A stretch of DNA of 41,364 bases from Luteimonas panaciterrae (GCF_020511115.1 NZ_JAJAVH010000003.1:1-41364), one strand, 5' to 3'; counted from the stretch's first letter, positions 24,475-34,040 are shown. A program made the numbers and translations. The notes: generated from the sequence alone by a model not told the origin.

Positions 24475-25728
24475 TTATTGCAGATCGCGCAGATCGAGCC
24501 TGCGCAGTCTCGGCGCTTTCCAAGTCGTGATCCCGACCACGCCCAGCGTGACGAATCCGCCCACGATCACCGCAGGCACCAGGCCGAGCAATCGCGCCAT
24601 CACGCCGTCGTAGAAGGCGCCGAGTTCGTTCGAGGAGCCGATGAAAATGCCGTTGATCGAGGAAACGCGGCCACGCATGTCGTCGGGCGTGACCAATTGC
24701 ATGATGGTCGAGCGCATCACCACCGAGACGCCGTCGCACATGCCATAGGCCACTAGGATCGCCGCCGACAGCCAGAATTGCCGCGACAGCGCGAACGCGA
24801 TCGTGCACAGGCCGAAGCAGGCGACGGCGATCAGCAGCACGCGGCCCGCATGCTTCTGCAACGGATGTCGCGCCAGCCACAGCGCGACCACGATCGAACC
24901 CAGCGCCGGCGCGCCGCGCAGGATGCCGAGGCCCTCCGGTCCGTAATGCAGGATGTCGTGGATGAAGGCGGGCAGCATCGACATCGCGCCGCCGAGCAGC
25001 ACCGAGAACATGTCCAGTGCCATCGCCGCGAGCATGATCTGGTTGCCGAACACGAAGCGCAGACCTTCGCCGATGCTGGAGAAGATCGGCGCGCGCTGCA
25101 GCAGCTGCGGCGGCTCGGTGACGCGCATCGACGCCAGCGCGGCGACGGCCAGCAGCGCGATAGCGGCGCCCGTGCCGTAGGCGGCCGCCTTGCCGGCCAC
25201 GCCAACCAGCGCACCACCGAGCGCCGGCCCGATCACCAGGCCCGTCTGGAACACGACGCTGCCAAGGCTGGCACCGCGCGTGAACTGCTTGCGCGGCAGC
25301 ACGCGCGCGAATAGCGCGTTATAGACCGGACCGAGGAACGCACGCACCATGCCGGTGAAGGCGATCGCCACATAGATCGGCCACACGCCCACGATCGGGA
25401 GCAGGCCGATCGTCAACACCATCAGCAGCAACGGCGTCAGCGCCAGGCCGAGACAGGCCACCATGCCGAGCTTGCGTCGCGGCAAATGATCGACGAGATA
25501 ACCGGCGAACGGCGCCACGCAGAAATACGGCAGCACTTCCGCCAATCCGATCAGGCCGAGCGCGAACGGCTGGCGCGTGACTTCGTAGACGTGCCAGCCG
25601 ACGGTGACCGCGACGATCTGGTACGACAGCATCGTGCAGATGCGGTACAGCATCAGCGACAGGAAGCCGCGGTTGCGCAGTGGCGAAACAGCTTCCGCCC
25701 CAACGGCGGCGGAAGCGTCGGTGTTCAC
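24475..25728 (-). CDS. Major facilitator superfamily transporter (EntS-like)
   Basis: A 417-residue protein with about twelve hydrophobic helices. The loop after helix 2 reads GYLVDHLPRRKLG (MFS motif A), and the C-terminal half contains VTPDDMRGRVSSINGIFIG, typical of the EntS/MFS_3 exporter group. The substrate cannot be read from the sequence. The start is GTG 25728 and overlaps the sufE stop by four bases (GTGA), so it is translated after sufE. Confidence 0.85.
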   Translation of the reverse strand: MNTDASAAVGAEAVSPLRNRGFLSLMLYRICTMLSYQIVAVTVGWHVYEVTRQPFALGLIGLAEVLPYFCVAPFAGYLVDHLPRRKLGMVACLGLALTPLLLMVLTIGLLPIVGVWPIYVAIAFTGMVRAFLGPVYNALFARVLPRKQFTRGASLGSVVFQTGLVIGPALGGALVGVAGKAAAYGTGAAIALLAVAALASMRVTEPPQLLQRAPIFSSIGEGLRFVFGNQIMLAAMALDMFSVLLGGAMSMLPAFIHDILHYGPEGLGILRGAPALGSIVVALWLARHPLQKHAGRVLLIAVACFGLCTIAFALSRQFWLSAAILVAYGMCDGVSVVMRSTIMQLVTPDDMRGRVSSINGIFIGSSNELGAFYDGVMARLLGLVPAVIVGGFVTLGVVGITTWKAPRLRRLDLRDLQ

Positions 25729-26168
25729 AGTTTGCGCTGTGCCGTGTCGCGGATGTAGGCGAGCAGCGCCGCCAGCCCATTGCTGCGCGTCGGCGACAGA
25801 TGCTTGGCCAGGCCGACGGCGGCGATGTAGTCAGGCGAGGTATCGAGGATCTCTTGCGCGCTGCGTCCCGAGTACACACGCAAGGCGAGAAAGATCAGGC
25901 CGGAGACGATGGCCGAATCGCTGACCGCCGCGAAATCGAGTCGTGAGGCATCCCCGGACGGCACGATCCAGACCAGCGATTGGCAGCCGTGCAGACGATG
26001 TTCTTCCGTCTTCCATGCTTCGGGGAAGGCCGGCAGCTTGCGGCCCAGGTCGATCAGATACTGGTAACGCTCGGACCAGTCGCCGAAGAAGGCGAACTCG
26101 TCCTTGATCGCGGCCTGGGCTTCGGTCGCGGTGGCTTCGAGCGGGAACAGGGGAGCGGTAGCGTTCAT
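25725..26168 (-). CDS. sufE: SufE-family sulfur acceptor protein
   Basis: A 147-residue protein that takes persulfide from a cysteine desulfurase for Fe-S cluster assembly. The acceptor cysteine is in EHRLHGCQSLVWI (Cys62), and DWSERYQYLIDLGRKLP near the N-terminus is the SufE signature. The C-terminal helices (SPTRSNGLAALLAYIR) fit the family. No other suf genes are present; the MFS gene overlaps its 3' end, so the two are co-transcribed. A composite inverted repeat lies between it and cysS. Confidence 0.92.
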   Translation of the reverse strand: MNATAPLFPLEATATEAQAAIKDEFAFFGDWSERYQYLIDLGRKLPAFPEAWKTEEHRLHGCQSLVWIVPSGDASRLDFAAVSDSAIVSGLIFLALRVYSGRSAQEILDTSPDYIAAVGLAKHLSPTRSNGLAALLAYIRDTAQRKL

Positions 26169-26213
26169 TACGGCAACAATGGGGGATAAAAGTGCTTATG
26201 CAACGGCTTCAGC

Positions 26214-26357
26214 TTTTCCCTTCTCCCCTCGGGAGAAGGTGCCCCGCAGGGGCGGATGAGGGCGGGAGGATGACTTGCGAGAAAACGTACATCGGTCAGT
26301 GATTTCCTTCCCTCATACGGCGCTTCGCGCCACCTTGCCCCAGAGGGGGAAGGAAAA
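26214..26357. repeat. Composite inverted repeat between cysS and sufE
   Basis: The left part (26214-26272) contains CCTTCTCCC-CTC-GGGAGAAGG and GCCCCG/GGGGC hairpins. The right part (26305-26357) reads, on the other strand, as a diverged copy of the left (CCTTCCCCCTCTGGGGCAAGG, then ATGAGGGAAGG against GATGAGGGCGG). The element therefore consists of two inverted copies of a ~55-base hairpin-bearing module. It starts 45 bases upstream of sufE and ends just before the cysS stop. Confidence 0.7.
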
Positions 26358-26363
26358 GCGGGG

Positions 26364-27731
26364 TTACGCGCGCTTCCAGCGCACGCCTTGCGGCGTGTCC
26401 TCCAGCAGGATGCCTTCGGCGGCCAGTTGGTCGCGGATCGCATCGGCGCGGGCGAAGTCGCGGTTCTTCTTCGCGGCCGCGCGTTCGTCGATCAGGCCCT
26501 GAATGCGTTCGTCGTCGTCTTCCGACACGCCGCGCGCGAACCAGTCCGCGGGCGGCTGCTGCAACAGGCCGAGCGCCAGTCCGGCGCCGAGCAGCTGCGA
26601 TTTCAGGCGGCGTTTGGCTTCCACGTCGTCGGTCTTGCGCGCATCGGCGGCAATGGCCGAGAGTTCGGCCAGCGCCTGCGGCGTGTTGAGATCGTCTTCG
26701 AGCGCCGCTTCGACGACTTCCGGGATCTCGGGCGCCGCCTCGATGTCCACCAGATCGCGCAGCGTGCCGTACAGCCGATCCAGTGTGCGGATGCTTTGCT
26801 CGATCAGCGCCGGCGACCAGTCCAGCGGCTGCCGGTAGTGCGCCGACAGCAGCGCGTAGCGCAGCGCCTCGGGCGGGTGTGCGCGCACGAGGTCGTGCAC
26901 CTTCTCGATGTTGCCCAGCGACTTCGACATCTTCGCGCCGGCGAAATTGAGCATGCCGTTGTGCAGCCAGAACCGCGCGAAGGTCTTGCCGCCGTGCGCG
27001 CATTCGCTCTGTGCGATCTCGTTCTCGTGATGCGGGAACTGCAGGTCGACGCCGCCGGCATGGATGTCGATGGTGTCGCCCAGATGCGCGGCGGCCATGG
27101 CCGAGCATTCGATGTGCCAGCCAGGGCGGCCGCGTCCCCAGGGCGACTCCCAGCCGGGGAGATCGTCGCTGGAAGGCTTCCAGAGCACGAAATCGCCGGG
27201 GCCGCGCTTGTACGGCGCCACTTCGATGCGGGCGCCGGCCAGCATGTCCTCGGGATCGCGGCGCGAGAGCTTGCCGTAGCCGTCGAAGGTATCGACCGCG
27301 AACAGCACATGGCCTTCGGCGGCGTAGGCGTGGCCATTCGCGATCAGCGTCTCGATCATGGCGATGATCTGCGCGACGTGGCGCGTGGCCTCGGGTTCGA
27401 TGTCCGGAGGCGTGACGCCGAGCGCGGCCATGTCCTCGCGATAGGCGGCAGCGAAACGATCGGTGATCGCGCTGATCGGCACACCTTGTTCGCCGGCGGC
27501 CGCGTTGATCTTGTCGTCGATGTCGGTGATGTTGCGCGCGTACTTCAGCGCCCCGAAGCGCCGGCGCAGCAGCGCGGCCAGCACGCCGAACACCACGGGG
27601 CCGCGGGCGTTGCCGATGTGCACGTAGTTGTAGACGGTCGGGCCGCAGACGTACATCGTCGGGCAGGCCGGGTCTAGGGGCACGAACGGGTCGACCCTGC
27701 GGGTCAGGGTGTTGAAAAGACGCAGGCTCAT
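26364..27731 (-). CDS. cysS: Cysteinyl-tRNA synthetase
   Basis: Charges tRNA-Cys. It has 455 residues, close to E. coli's 461. Motifs are [18 protein letters not shown] with the HIGN version of HIGH and the first zinc Cys, [29 protein letters not shown] with the zinc ligands, and the catalytic loop AKMSKSLGN. The C-terminal helical domain ends in the conserved [16 protein letters not shown] 27731 is chosen from family length. The minus-strand leader is pyrimidine-rich with no Shine-Dalgarno sequence, and a TAGAAT box lies about 27 bases upstream, so the 5' leader may be very short. Confidence 0.96.
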   Translation of the reverse strand: MSLRLFNTLTRRVDPFVPLDPACPTMYVCGPTVYNYVHIGNARGPVVFGVLAALLRRRFGALKYARNITDIDDKINAAAGEQGVPISAITDRFAAAYREDMAALGVTPPDIEPEATRHVAQIIAMIETLIANGHAYAAEGHVLFAVDTFDGYGKLSRRDPEDMLAGARIEVAPYKRGPGDFVLWKPSSDDLPGWESPWGRGRPGWHIECSAMAAAHLGDTIDIHAGGVDLQFPHHENEIAQSECAHGGKTFARFWLHNGMLNFAGAKMSKSLGNIEKVHDLVRAHPPEALRYALLSAHYRQPLDWSPALIEQSIRTLDRLYGTLRDLVDIEAAPEIPEVVEAALEDDLNTPQALAELSAIAADARKTDDVEAKRRLKSQLLGAGLALGLLQQPPADWFARGVSEDDDERIQGLIDERAAAKKNRDFARADAIRDQLAAEGILLEDTPQGVRWKRA

Positions 27732-27855
27732 CGGGAGGAGAGGCGGGAGGAGCAGGGATTCTACCGGCCGGGGCGGAGCCATGACAGCCGAGATTCAGCC
27801 CCCGTCGCGAAACGAGCACCTACACTGCTGCCATCCCGGATTCCGTCCAAGGTTA

Positions 27856-28374
27856 ATGCCACACAGCCGTCTCCTTACCACCGTCGTGTTGCTTGCCGCC
27901 GTGGCGCTCCCGGCGGCGGGGCAGGAACTGGTGATGCCTCAGCCGGAGAACGTGCGCACCGAGTTCGCGCAAGTGCTGCGGGCGCAGCCGATCTACCAGA
28001 CCCTGCGCGCCACCGGCATGACGGAGGAATGCGAGGAGCCGACACGGGCGGAGAAGCGCAAGAACAAGCCGGAAAACGGCGAGGAGCCGCGCGGTTTCAT
28101 GAAGTTCCTGGATTCGGTCAAGGGCGTCTTCACGTCCGATTCCAATGCCGAAACCCGGCAGCCGGAGGAGGAGACGGCGGGCACGCCGCCCGCCAAGGGC
28201 CGCAAGTGCCGGCTGGTGCCGGTCGACAAGGAATTCCGCCGGCCGATCGCCTACGACGTCGATTACGTCCATCACGGCATCAAATACCGGTCGCGCCTGC
28301 CATACGATCCGGGCAACCGCCTGCGCGTGCGGGTGTCGGTGACCCCGATCGTGGCCGGTACCGACAACGACTAG
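27856..28374 (+). CDS. Secreted protein with a 17-kDa-antigen-like C-terminal domain
   Basis: A 172-residue protein with a signal peptide (about 1-23, ending AAGQ), a charged low-complexity middle rich in Glu, Lys and Pro, and a C-terminal segment KCRLVPVDKEFRRPIAYDVD...YDPGNRLRVRVSVTP. That pattern (GYDV-Y-x3-G-x2-Y...DPG-x3-RVRV) is the tail found in glycine-zipper outer-membrane proteins related to the rickettsial 17-kDa antigen and UmoD, but no glycine zipper is present here. AAGG precedes ATG 27856. It diverges from cysS. Its function is unknown. Confidence 0.72.
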   Translation: MPHSRLLTTVVLLAAVALPAAGQELVMPQPENVRTEFAQVLRAQPIYQTLRATGMTEECEEPTRAEKRKNKPENGEEPRGFMKFLDSVKGVFTSDSNAETRQPEEETAGTPPAKGRKCRLVPVDKEFRRPIAYDVDYVHHGIKYRSRLPYDPGNRLRVRVSVTPIVAGTDND

Positions 28375-28499
28375 GCAAACCATCGCCGGGCCGAGCGGGG
28401 TTTCTTGCGTGCTCCGCCGCCCCATGCGACCATGCGCACACGATGCGCCAGACCCTTGCCGCCGCCGACATCCTCACCTCCGCCCGCATGGCGGCCGGA

Positions 28500-28547
28500 A
28501 TGACGTCGCGCGCGCGCCGACCGGAAACCCGATTGCTCGCTGGGTAA
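28500..28547 (+). CDS. Candidate arginine leader peptide upstream of argF
   Basis: A 15-residue reading frame, MTSRARRPETRLLAG, with four Arg codons within eight (CGC GCG CGC CGA CCG GAA ACC CGA), ends at TAA 28545. In-frame ATGs at 28488 and 28443 would give 19 or 34 residues. The ribosome binding site is weak (GGCCGGA). The Arg codons overlap the first arm of a set of competing hairpins that ends in a terminator 85 bases before argF, the arrangement of an amino-acid attenuator leader. Arg-rich chance frames are common in GC-rich DNA, so this is a candidate, not a demonstrated gene. Confidence 0.35.
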   Translation: MTSRARRPETRLLAG

Positions 28548-28603
28548 GCCGGAGGCGGTTTCGCGTCTCGAGCTAGAAACCCGGCGAATGCCGGGTTTTT
28601 TCG
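28521..28603 (+). promoter_or_regulatory. Candidate ribosome-mediated attenuator of the arg cluster
   Basis: There are four segments. (1) GAAACC at 28524-28529, within the Arg codons. (2) GGTTTC at 28557-28562. (3) GAAACCCGGC at 28576-28585. (4) GCCGGGTTT at 28590-28598, followed by Ts. Segments 1:2 and 2:3 each pair perfectly over 6 bp, and 3:4 forms a 9-bp terminator. A ribosome stalled at the Arg codons would cover 1 and free 2 to block the terminator; one at the stop codon would reach toward 2 and allow termination. Confidence 0.45.
28577..28603 (+). terminator. Rho-independent terminator upstream of argF
   Basis: AAACCCGGC-GAAT-GCCGGGTTT followed by TTTTTCG is a strong terminator. It is 200 bases past the stop of the preceding gene and 85 bases before argF. 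It is either the end of that transcript or of a small RNA, or the attenuator of the arg cluster. Confidence 0.85.
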
Positions 28604-28624
28604 TTTATGTGTTATGCGGGTCCC

Positions 28625-28654
28625 TCCGCAAGAGCCCGCACTTTCATGTGCGGA
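28625..28654 (+). promoter_or_regulatory. Mutually exclusive hairpins in the argF 5' leader
   Basis: TCCGCA (28625-28630) can pair with TGCGGA (28649-28654), or CCGCAC (28636-28641) with GTGCGG (28648-28653), but not both. The second hairpin is followed by ACTTTTC. It lies between the terminator and the argF start. Confidence 0.35.
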
Positions 28655-28687
28655 CTTTTCAATGCAACAGCTAGGGTTCTTGCCACC

Positions 28688-29695
28688 ATGAAGCACTTCC
28701 TCAACACCCAGGACTGGAGCCGCGCCGATCTCGATGCGCTGCTGACGCAGGCGGCGCTCTACAAGCGCAACAAGCTCGGCGATGCGCTGAAGGGCAAGTC
28801 CATCGCGCTCGTGTTCTTCAATCCGTCGCTGCGCACGCGGACCAGCTTCGAACTGGGCGCCTTCCAGCTCGGCGGGCATGCCGTGGTGCTGGCGCCCGGC
28901 AAGGACGCGTGGCCGATCGAGTTCGAACTCGGCACGGTGATGGACGGCGAGACCGAGGAGCACATCGCCGAGGTGGCGCGCGTGCTCAGCCGCTATGTCG
29001 ACATGATCGGCGTGCGCGCCTTCCCGAAGTTCGTCGACTGGTCCGTTGACCGCCAGGACAAGGTGCTGGCCGGCTTCGCCAAGTACGCGACGGTGCCGGT
29101 GATCAACATGGAGACCATCACCCATCCCTGCCAGGAGCTGGCCCACGCCCTGGCGCTGCAGGAGCATTTCGGCACCGCCGACCTGCGCGGGAAGAAGTAC
29201 GTCCTCACCTGGACCTACCACCCGAAGGCCTTGAACACGGCGGTCGCCAACTCCGCGCTGACCATCGCCACCCGCCTCGGCATGGATGTGACCCTGCTGT
29301 GTCCCACCGAGCAATACCTGCTCGACGAACGCTACATGGGCTGGGCACGCGACAACGTCCAGGAATCGGGCGGCTCGCTCACGATCAGCCACGACATCGA
29401 CAGCGCCTATGCCGGCGCCGACGTCGTCTACGCCAAGAGCTGGGGGGCATTGCCGTATTTCGGCAACTGGGAGCCCGAGAAGCCCATCCGCGACCGTTAC
29501 AAGCACTTCATCGTCGACGAGGCCAAGATGGCGAAGACCAACAACGCCGTCTTCAGCCACTGCCTGCCGCTGCGCCGCAACGTCAAGGCCACCGATGCGG
29601 TGATGGACTCCAAGAGCTGCATCGCCATCGAGGAAGCCGAAAACCGCCTGCACGTCCAGAAGGCGGTGATGGCCGCCCTGGCCGCACAGGGCTGA
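28688..29695 (+). CDS. argF': N-acetylornithine carbamoyltransferase (AOTCase)
   Basis: Transfers carbamoyl phosphate to N-acetyl-L-ornithine, giving N-acetylcitrulline; this is the xanthomonad variant of arginine synthesis. It has 335 residues, close to Xanthomonas campestris AOTCase. The carbamoyl phosphate loop is [13 protein letters not shown] rather than the OTCase form. [17 protein letters not shown] carries the Glu that, from the known structures, marks acetyl- over succinylornithine use. [17 protein letters not shown] and [17 protein letters not shown] are conserved active-site blocks. It is the first gene of the arg/pro cluster and is preceded by a terminator/attenuator candidate. 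argG follows after 89 bases. Confidence 0.95.
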   Translation: MKHFLNTQDWSRADLDALLTQAALYKRNKLGDALKGKSIALVFFNPSLRTRTSFELGAFQLGGHAVVLAPGKDAWPIEFELGTVMDGETEEHIAEVARVLSRYVDMIGVRAFPKFVDWSVDRQDKVLAGFAKYATVPVINMETITHPCQELAHALALQEHFGTADLRGKKYVLTWTYHPKALNTAVANSALTIATRLGMDVTLLCPTEQYLLDERYMGWARDNVQESGGSLTISHDIDSAYAGADVVYAKSWGALPYFGNWEPEKPIRDRYKHFIVDEAKMAKTNNAVFSHCLPLRRNVKATDAVMDSKSCIAIEEAENRLHVQKAVMAALAAQG

Positions 29696-29784
29696 CCCAC
29701 CAGCGGCATCGGTGTCCAAAGACTGCAATCTGCCTGTTGTATCCCTTTCCGGTTTGCCCCCACCCCGTTATCACGAGTACCCCC

Positions 29785-31008
29785 ATGACTGCTCCTCAAT
29801 CTTCCGAACCCGGCGCCCAGGGCGACGTCGTCCTGGCGTTTTCCGGCGGCCTCGACACCAGTTTCTGCGTGCCTTACCTGCAGGAGCGCGGCTGGCGCGT
29901 GCATACCGTGTTCGCCGACACCGGCGGCGTGGATGAAGAGGAGCGCAAGTTCATCGAGGATCGCGCCGCGGAGCTGGGCGTGGCCAGCCACGTCACCGTC
30001 GATGGCGGCCCGGCGATCTGGGACGGCTTCGTCAAGCCGTTCGTGTGGGCGGGCGAGGCGTATCAGGGCCAGTATCCATTGCTGGTGTCCGACCGCTATC
30101 TCATCGTCGACGCCGCGCTTGCGCGCGCGCACGACCTCGGCACGAACGCGATCGCCCACGGCTGCACCGGCATGGGCAACGACCAGGTGCGCTTCGACCT
30201 GGCGGTGAAGGCCAGCGGCGACTACCGCATCCTCGCGCCGATCCGCGAAATCCAGAAGGAGCACACCGAGGTGCGCGCCTACGAGCAGAGTTATCTCGAG
30301 GAACGCGGCTTCGGCGTGCGCGCCAAGCAGAAGGCCTACACCATCAACGAGAATCTGCTGGGCCTGACCATGTCCGGCGGCGAGATCGACCGCTGGGAAG
30401 CGCCGGGCGAGGGCGCGCGCGGCTGGTGTGCGCCGCGCAGCGCCTGGCCGGTGGAGTCGCTGCGGACCACCGTGCGTTTCGTCGAAGGTGAAGCGGTGGC
30501 GCTCGACGGTGTCGAACTGCCCGGCGCCAAGCTGCTGGCCAAGCTCAACACCATGTTCGCGCAGTACGGCGTCGGCCGTGGTTTGTACACCGGCGACACC
30601 ACCATCGGACTCAAGGGCCGCATCGTGTTCGAGGCGCCGGGCCTGACCGCACTGCTCGCCGCGCATCGCGCGCTCGAGGAAGCCGTGCTGAGCAAGCAGC
30701 AGAACCGCTTCAAGCCGGAGATCGGACGCAAGTGGGTGGAGCTGGTCTACGAAGGCTTCTTCCACGATCCGCTCAAGAGTGATCTCGAAGCCTTCCTCGC
30801 CACGTCGCAGAAGACCGTCAACGGCGAAGTCGTGCTGGAAACGCGCGGTGGACGCGTCGATGCCGTCGCCGTGTCCTCGCCGCACATCCTCAACGCCAAG
30901 GGCGCCACGTACGCGCAATCGGCGGACTGGGGCGTGGCCGAGGCCGAGGGTTTCATCAAGCTCTACGGCATGAGTTCGACGCTGTGGGCGGAAGTGAACC
31001 GAAAGTAA
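29785..31008 (+). CDS. argG: Argininosuccinate synthase
   Basis: Joins citrulline and aspartate with ATP to form argininosuccinate. It has 407 residues. The N-terminal P-loop of the adenine nucleotide alpha-hydrolase fold is [15 protein letters not shown]. Further conserved blocks are [14 protein letters not shown], the [17 protein letters not shown] region and [17 protein letters not shown] 29785 gives the normal start; the frame is open upstream inside argF but without homology. argE' begins 11 bases after its stop, so argG and argE' are co-transcribed. Confidence 0.96.
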   Translation: MTAPQSSEPGAQGDVVLAFSGGLDTSFCVPYLQERGWRVHTVFADTGGVDEEERKFIEDRAAELGVASHVTVDGGPAIWDGFVKPFVWAGEAYQGQYPLLVSDRYLIVDAALARAHDLGTNAIAHGCTGMGNDQVRFDLAVKASGDYRILAPIREIQKEHTEVRAYEQSYLEERGFGVRAKQKAYTINENLLGLTMSGGEIDRWEAPGEGARGWCAPRSAWPVESLRTTVRFVEGEAVALDGVELPGAKLLAKLNTMFAQYGVGRGLYTGDTTIGLKGRIVFEAPGLTALLAAHRALEEAVLSKQQNRFKPEIGRKWVELVYEGFFHDPLKSDLEAFLATSQKTVNGEVVLETRGGRVDAVAVSSPHILNAKGATYAQSADWGVAEAEGFIKLYGMSSTLWAEVNRK

Positions 31009-31019
31009 TCGAGACCGAC

Positions 31020-32108
31020 ATGCTGCCTTCCGTCCTCGAACACCTCGCCGCGCTGGTGTCCTTCGATACTCGCAATCCGCCGCGTGCCATCGGCACCGGC
31101 GGTATCTTCGACTACATCCGCGCGCAGCTGCCGGATTTCCGCATCGACGTGCGCGATCATGGCGCCGGCGCGGTCACGTTGTTCGCCGTGCGCGGTGCGC
31201 CGAAGCGTTTGTTCAACGTGCATCTGGACACGGTGCCGAGTTCGCCGGCGTGGTCGGATGATCCGTTGAAGCTGCGCGTCACCGGCGATCGCGCCATCGG
31301 CCTCGGTGCCTGCGACATCAAGGGCGCCGCCGCCTGCCTGATCGCGGCCGCGAACGCGGTGCAAGGCGATGCCGCGTTCCTGTTCTCCACCGACGAGGAA
31401 GCCAACGATGCGCGCTGCATCGACGCTTTCCTCAAGACGGACCACGGCTTCGACGAAGTCCTGGTCGCCGAGCCGACGCAGTGCGAGGCGGTGCTCGCGC
31501 ATCGCGGCATCGCTTCGGTGCGGATGGAGTTCAAGGGGCGGGCGGGGCATGCCTCCGGCGCCGAAGCCCTGCAGACCAGCGCACTGCATCAGGTGATCCG
31601 CTGGGGTTCGGACGCGCTCGCGCTCGTCACCGCCGAATCGCACCAGCGCTTCGGCGGACTCACCGGCCTGCGCTTCAACATCGGCCGCATCGACGGCGGC
31701 ATCAAGGCCAACGTGATCGCGCCGCAGGCGGAACTGCGTTTCGGCTTCCGGCCGCTGCCGTCGCAAGGACTCGATGCTCTTCATGCGCGCTTCCACGCGC
31801 TCGCGCCCGAAGGCACGCTCTACGAACCGACCTTCCAGGGCTTGCCGCTGCCGGCCGGCGATACCGCTGATGCGGAAAACCGGCGCTTGATCGCGCGTGA
31901 TCTCGCCGACGCGCTCGGCCTGCCGATCGGCAACGCCGTGGATTTCTGGACCGAGGCGGCGCTGTTCTCCGACGCCGGCCTCACCGCCGTCGTCTTCGGC
32001 CCCGGCGACATCGCCCAGGCGCATACCGCGGACGAGTGGGTGTCGCTCGAACAATTGCAGACTTACACGCAGCACGTTGCCCGGATCATCGAACATGCAA
32101 GCGCATAA
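31020..32108 (+). CDS. argE': N-acetylcitrulline/acetylornithine deacetylase (M20 family)
   Basis: A zinc-dependent M20 deacylase of 362 residues. In xanthomonads the enzyme at this place removes the acetyl group from N-acetylcitrulline, matching AOTCase upstream; that specificity is known for the family and inferred here. Metal motifs are [21 protein letters not shown] (bridging Asp) and the STDEEAND pair with the catalytic Glu, then [13 protein letters not shown]. The dimerisation domain spans about 165-275. Its 3' end overlaps argB/A by 14 bases. Confidence 0.93.
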   Translation: MLPSVLEHLAALVSFDTRNPPRAIGTGGIFDYIRAQLPDFRIDVRDHGAGAVTLFAVRGAPKRLFNVHLDTVPSSPAWSDDPLKLRVTGDRAIGLGACDIKGAAACLIAAANAVQGDAAFLFSTDEEANDARCIDAFLKTDHGFDEVLVAEPTQCEAVLAHRGIASVRMEFKGRAGHASGAEALQTSALHQVIRWGSDALALVTAESHQRFGGLTGLRFNIGRIDGGIKANVIAPQAELRFGFRPLPSQGLDALHARFHALAPEGTLYEPTFQGLPLPAGDTADAENRRLIARDLADALGLPIGNAVDFWTEAALFSDAGLTAVVFGPGDIAQAHTADEWVSLEQLQTYTQHVARIIEHASA

Positions 32109-33426
32109 ACAGACCCGTCAAACCATCGTGCGCCTGCTCTCCAGCATGGCCAGCGCGAAGGAGATCAGCCAGTACCTCAAGCGCTTCTCGCAGCTGGATG
32201 CGAAGCGCTTCGCCGTGGTCAAGGTCGGCGGCGCGGTGTTGCGCGACGATCTCGACGCGCTGACCTCGTCACTGGCGTTCCTGCAACAGGTCGGCTTGAC
32301 GCCGATCGTCGTGCATGGGGCAGGCCCGCAGCTCGACGAGGAACTGTCCGCCGCCGGCATCGAGAAGAAGACGGTGAACGGACTGCGCGTCACCTCGCCG
32401 GAAGCACTGGCGATCGTGCGCCGCGTGTTCCAGTCGTCGAACCTCAAGCTGGTCGAAGCCCTGCAAGCCGCCGACGCGCGTGCGACTTCGATCACCTCAG
32501 GCGTGTTCGAAGCCGAATACCTCGATCGCGACACTTATGGCCTGGTCGGTGAGGTGAAGCGCGTCAATCTGGCGCCGATCGAAGCCAGTCTGCAGGCCGG
32601 TTCGATCCCGGTGATCGCCAGTCTCGGCGAGACGCCCGGCGGGCAGATTCTCAATGTCAACGCCGATTTCGCCGCCAACGAGCTGGTGCAGGTACTGCAG
32701 CCGTACAAGATCATCTTCCTCACCGGCACAGGTGGGCTGCTCGACGAGAAGGGCAAGGTGATCGATTCGATCAATCTGTCGACCGAATACGAGCATCTGA
32801 TGCAGCAGCCGTGGATCAACGGCGGCATGCGCGTGAAGATCGAACAGATCAAGGATCTGCTCGATGATCTGCCGCTGGCATCGTCGGTCTCGATCACGCG
32901 TCCGGCCGATCTTGCCAAGGAATTGTTCACCCACAAGGGGTCGGGCACGCTGGTGCGGCGCGGCGAACGCGTGCAGCGCGCCACGTCCTGGAGTGATCTG
33001 GATCTCGATCGCCTGCGCGGCCTGATCGAATCCAGCTTCGGCCGCCAGTTGGTGGATGACTATTTCGAACGCACCCGGCTGCTGCGCGCCTACGTCAGCG
33101 AGAACTACCGCACGGCCGTCATCCTGACCGAGGAGGACGGACTGCCGTATCTCGACAAGTTCGCCGTGCTGGACGATGCGCAGGGCGAAGGGCTCGGGCG
33201 CGCGGTGTGGCAGGTCATGCGCGAGGAGACACCGAAGCTGTTCTGGCGCTCACGCCACCATAACGCCGTCAACCATTTCTATTACGCCGAGTCCGACGGT
33301 TGCTACAAGCAGGAGAAATGGAAGGTGTTCTGGTACGGGCTGGAAAGCTTCGACGAGATCCAGCAGGCGGTGGCGCACTGCGCGACGCGTGAGCCGACCT
33401 TGTTTGATCGTGCGGTGGCGGCATGA
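32095..33426 (+). CDS. argB/A: Bifunctional N-acetylglutamate kinase/N-acetylglutamate synthase
   Basis: A 443-residue fusion. The amino-acid kinase domain (about 30-285) has [39 protein letters not shown] and [17 protein letters not shown]. The C-terminal GNAT domain (about 295-443) has [28 protein letters not shown] and the aromatic-rich FYYAESDG. It therefore makes N-acetylglutamate and phosphorylates it, the first two steps of the pathway. This is the xanthomonad, vertebrate-NAGS-like type rather than separate ArgA and ArgB. ATG 32095 overlaps argE' by 14 bases, and the GNAT gene starts within its stop (ATGA). Confidence 0.94.
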   Translation: MQAHKQTRQTIVRLLSSMASAKEISQYLKRFSQLDAKRFAVVKVGGAVLRDDLDALTSSLAFLQQVGLTPIVVHGAGPQLDEELSAAGIEKKTVNGLRVTSPEALAIVRRVFQSSNLKLVEALQAADARATSITSGVFEAEYLDRDTYGLVGEVKRVNLAPIEASLQAGSIPVIASLGETPGGQILNVNADFAANELVQVLQPYKIIFLTGTGGLLDEKGKVIDSINLSTEYEHLMQQPWINGGMRVKIEQIKDLLDDLPLASSVSITRPADLAKELFTHKGSGTLVRRGERVQRATSWSDLDLDRLRGLIESSFGRQLVDDYFERTRLLRAYVSENYRTAVILTEEDGLPYLDKFAVLDDAQGEGLGRAVWQVMREETPKLFWRSRHHNAVNHFYYAESDGCYKQEKWKVFWYGLESFDEIQQAVAHCATREPTLFDRAVAA

Positions 33427-34040
33427 GCCTGTGGTCGCAAGTGCCGACGCTGTGTGGCGAGCATGTCCTGCTGGAGCCGCTGGCCCAAGCGCATGCCGAC
33501 GAATTGCGAGCATCGCTAGGGGATGGGGTGCTGTCGCGCGCCTGGTACACCAATGTGCCCAAACCCGAAACGGTGGACGCCTACGTTGCGGCGGCGTTGA
33601 AGATGCAGGCGGCCGGCGATGCGCTTGCATTCGTGGTGCGCGATGCAACAGGAGAAGTGGTCGGCAGTACGCGCTACTACGCCATGGAATCCGAAGTGCC
33701 GAAGCTGAGCATCGGCTACACGTGGTACGCGCCCCGCGTGCAGCGGACCGGGCTAAATACGGAGGCCAAGCTGCTGTTGCTGGGTTATGCCTTCGAAACA
33801 TTGGGTTGCATCTCGGTGTTCTTCGAAACGAGTTGGTTCAACCATGCTTCGCGCGCGGCCATCGCGCGTCTTGGCGCCAAGCAGGATGGTGTGCTGCGAG
33901 GCCACAAACGTCATGCCGATGGCAGCATCCGCGACACCGTGGTGTTCTCGATCATCGAGTCCGAATGGCCAGCCGCGAGGCGGCATTTGCAATACAAGCT
34001 GGCGAATCACCGCGTCGGTGAAGGAGCGGGGCAGCCATGA
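33423..34040 (+). CDS. GNAT-family acetyltransferase (RimJ/RimL-like) inside the arg cluster
   Basis: A 205-residue GNAT protein. The fold is visible in [15 protein letters not shown] (N-terminal strand and helix), [16 protein letters not shown] and [34 protein letters not shown], the acetyl-CoA loop region. The late block [45 protein letters not shown] is characteristic of the RimJ/RimL group. Both junctions are 4-base ATGA overlaps, with argB/A and argC, so its expression is tied to arginine synthesis. NAGS activity is already supplied by the fused enzyme, so its substrate is unknown; an N-terminal or amino-acid acetylation role is possible. Confidence 0.85.
   Translation: MSLWSQVPTLCGEHVLLEPLAQAHADELRASLGDGVLSRAWYTNVPKPETVDAYVAAALKMQAAGDALAFVVRDATGEVVGSTRYYAMESEVPKLSIGYTWYAPRVQRTGLNTEAKLLLLGYAFETLGCISVFFETSWFNHASRAAIARLGAKQDGVLRGHKRHADGSIRDTVVFSIIESEWPAARRHLQYKLANHRVGEGAGQP

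Noticed and set aside
28443..28547. 34-residue independent small gene
   Set aside because: No ribosome binding site at ATG 28443 and no similarity. Only the distal part is kept, as a low-confidence leader peptide.
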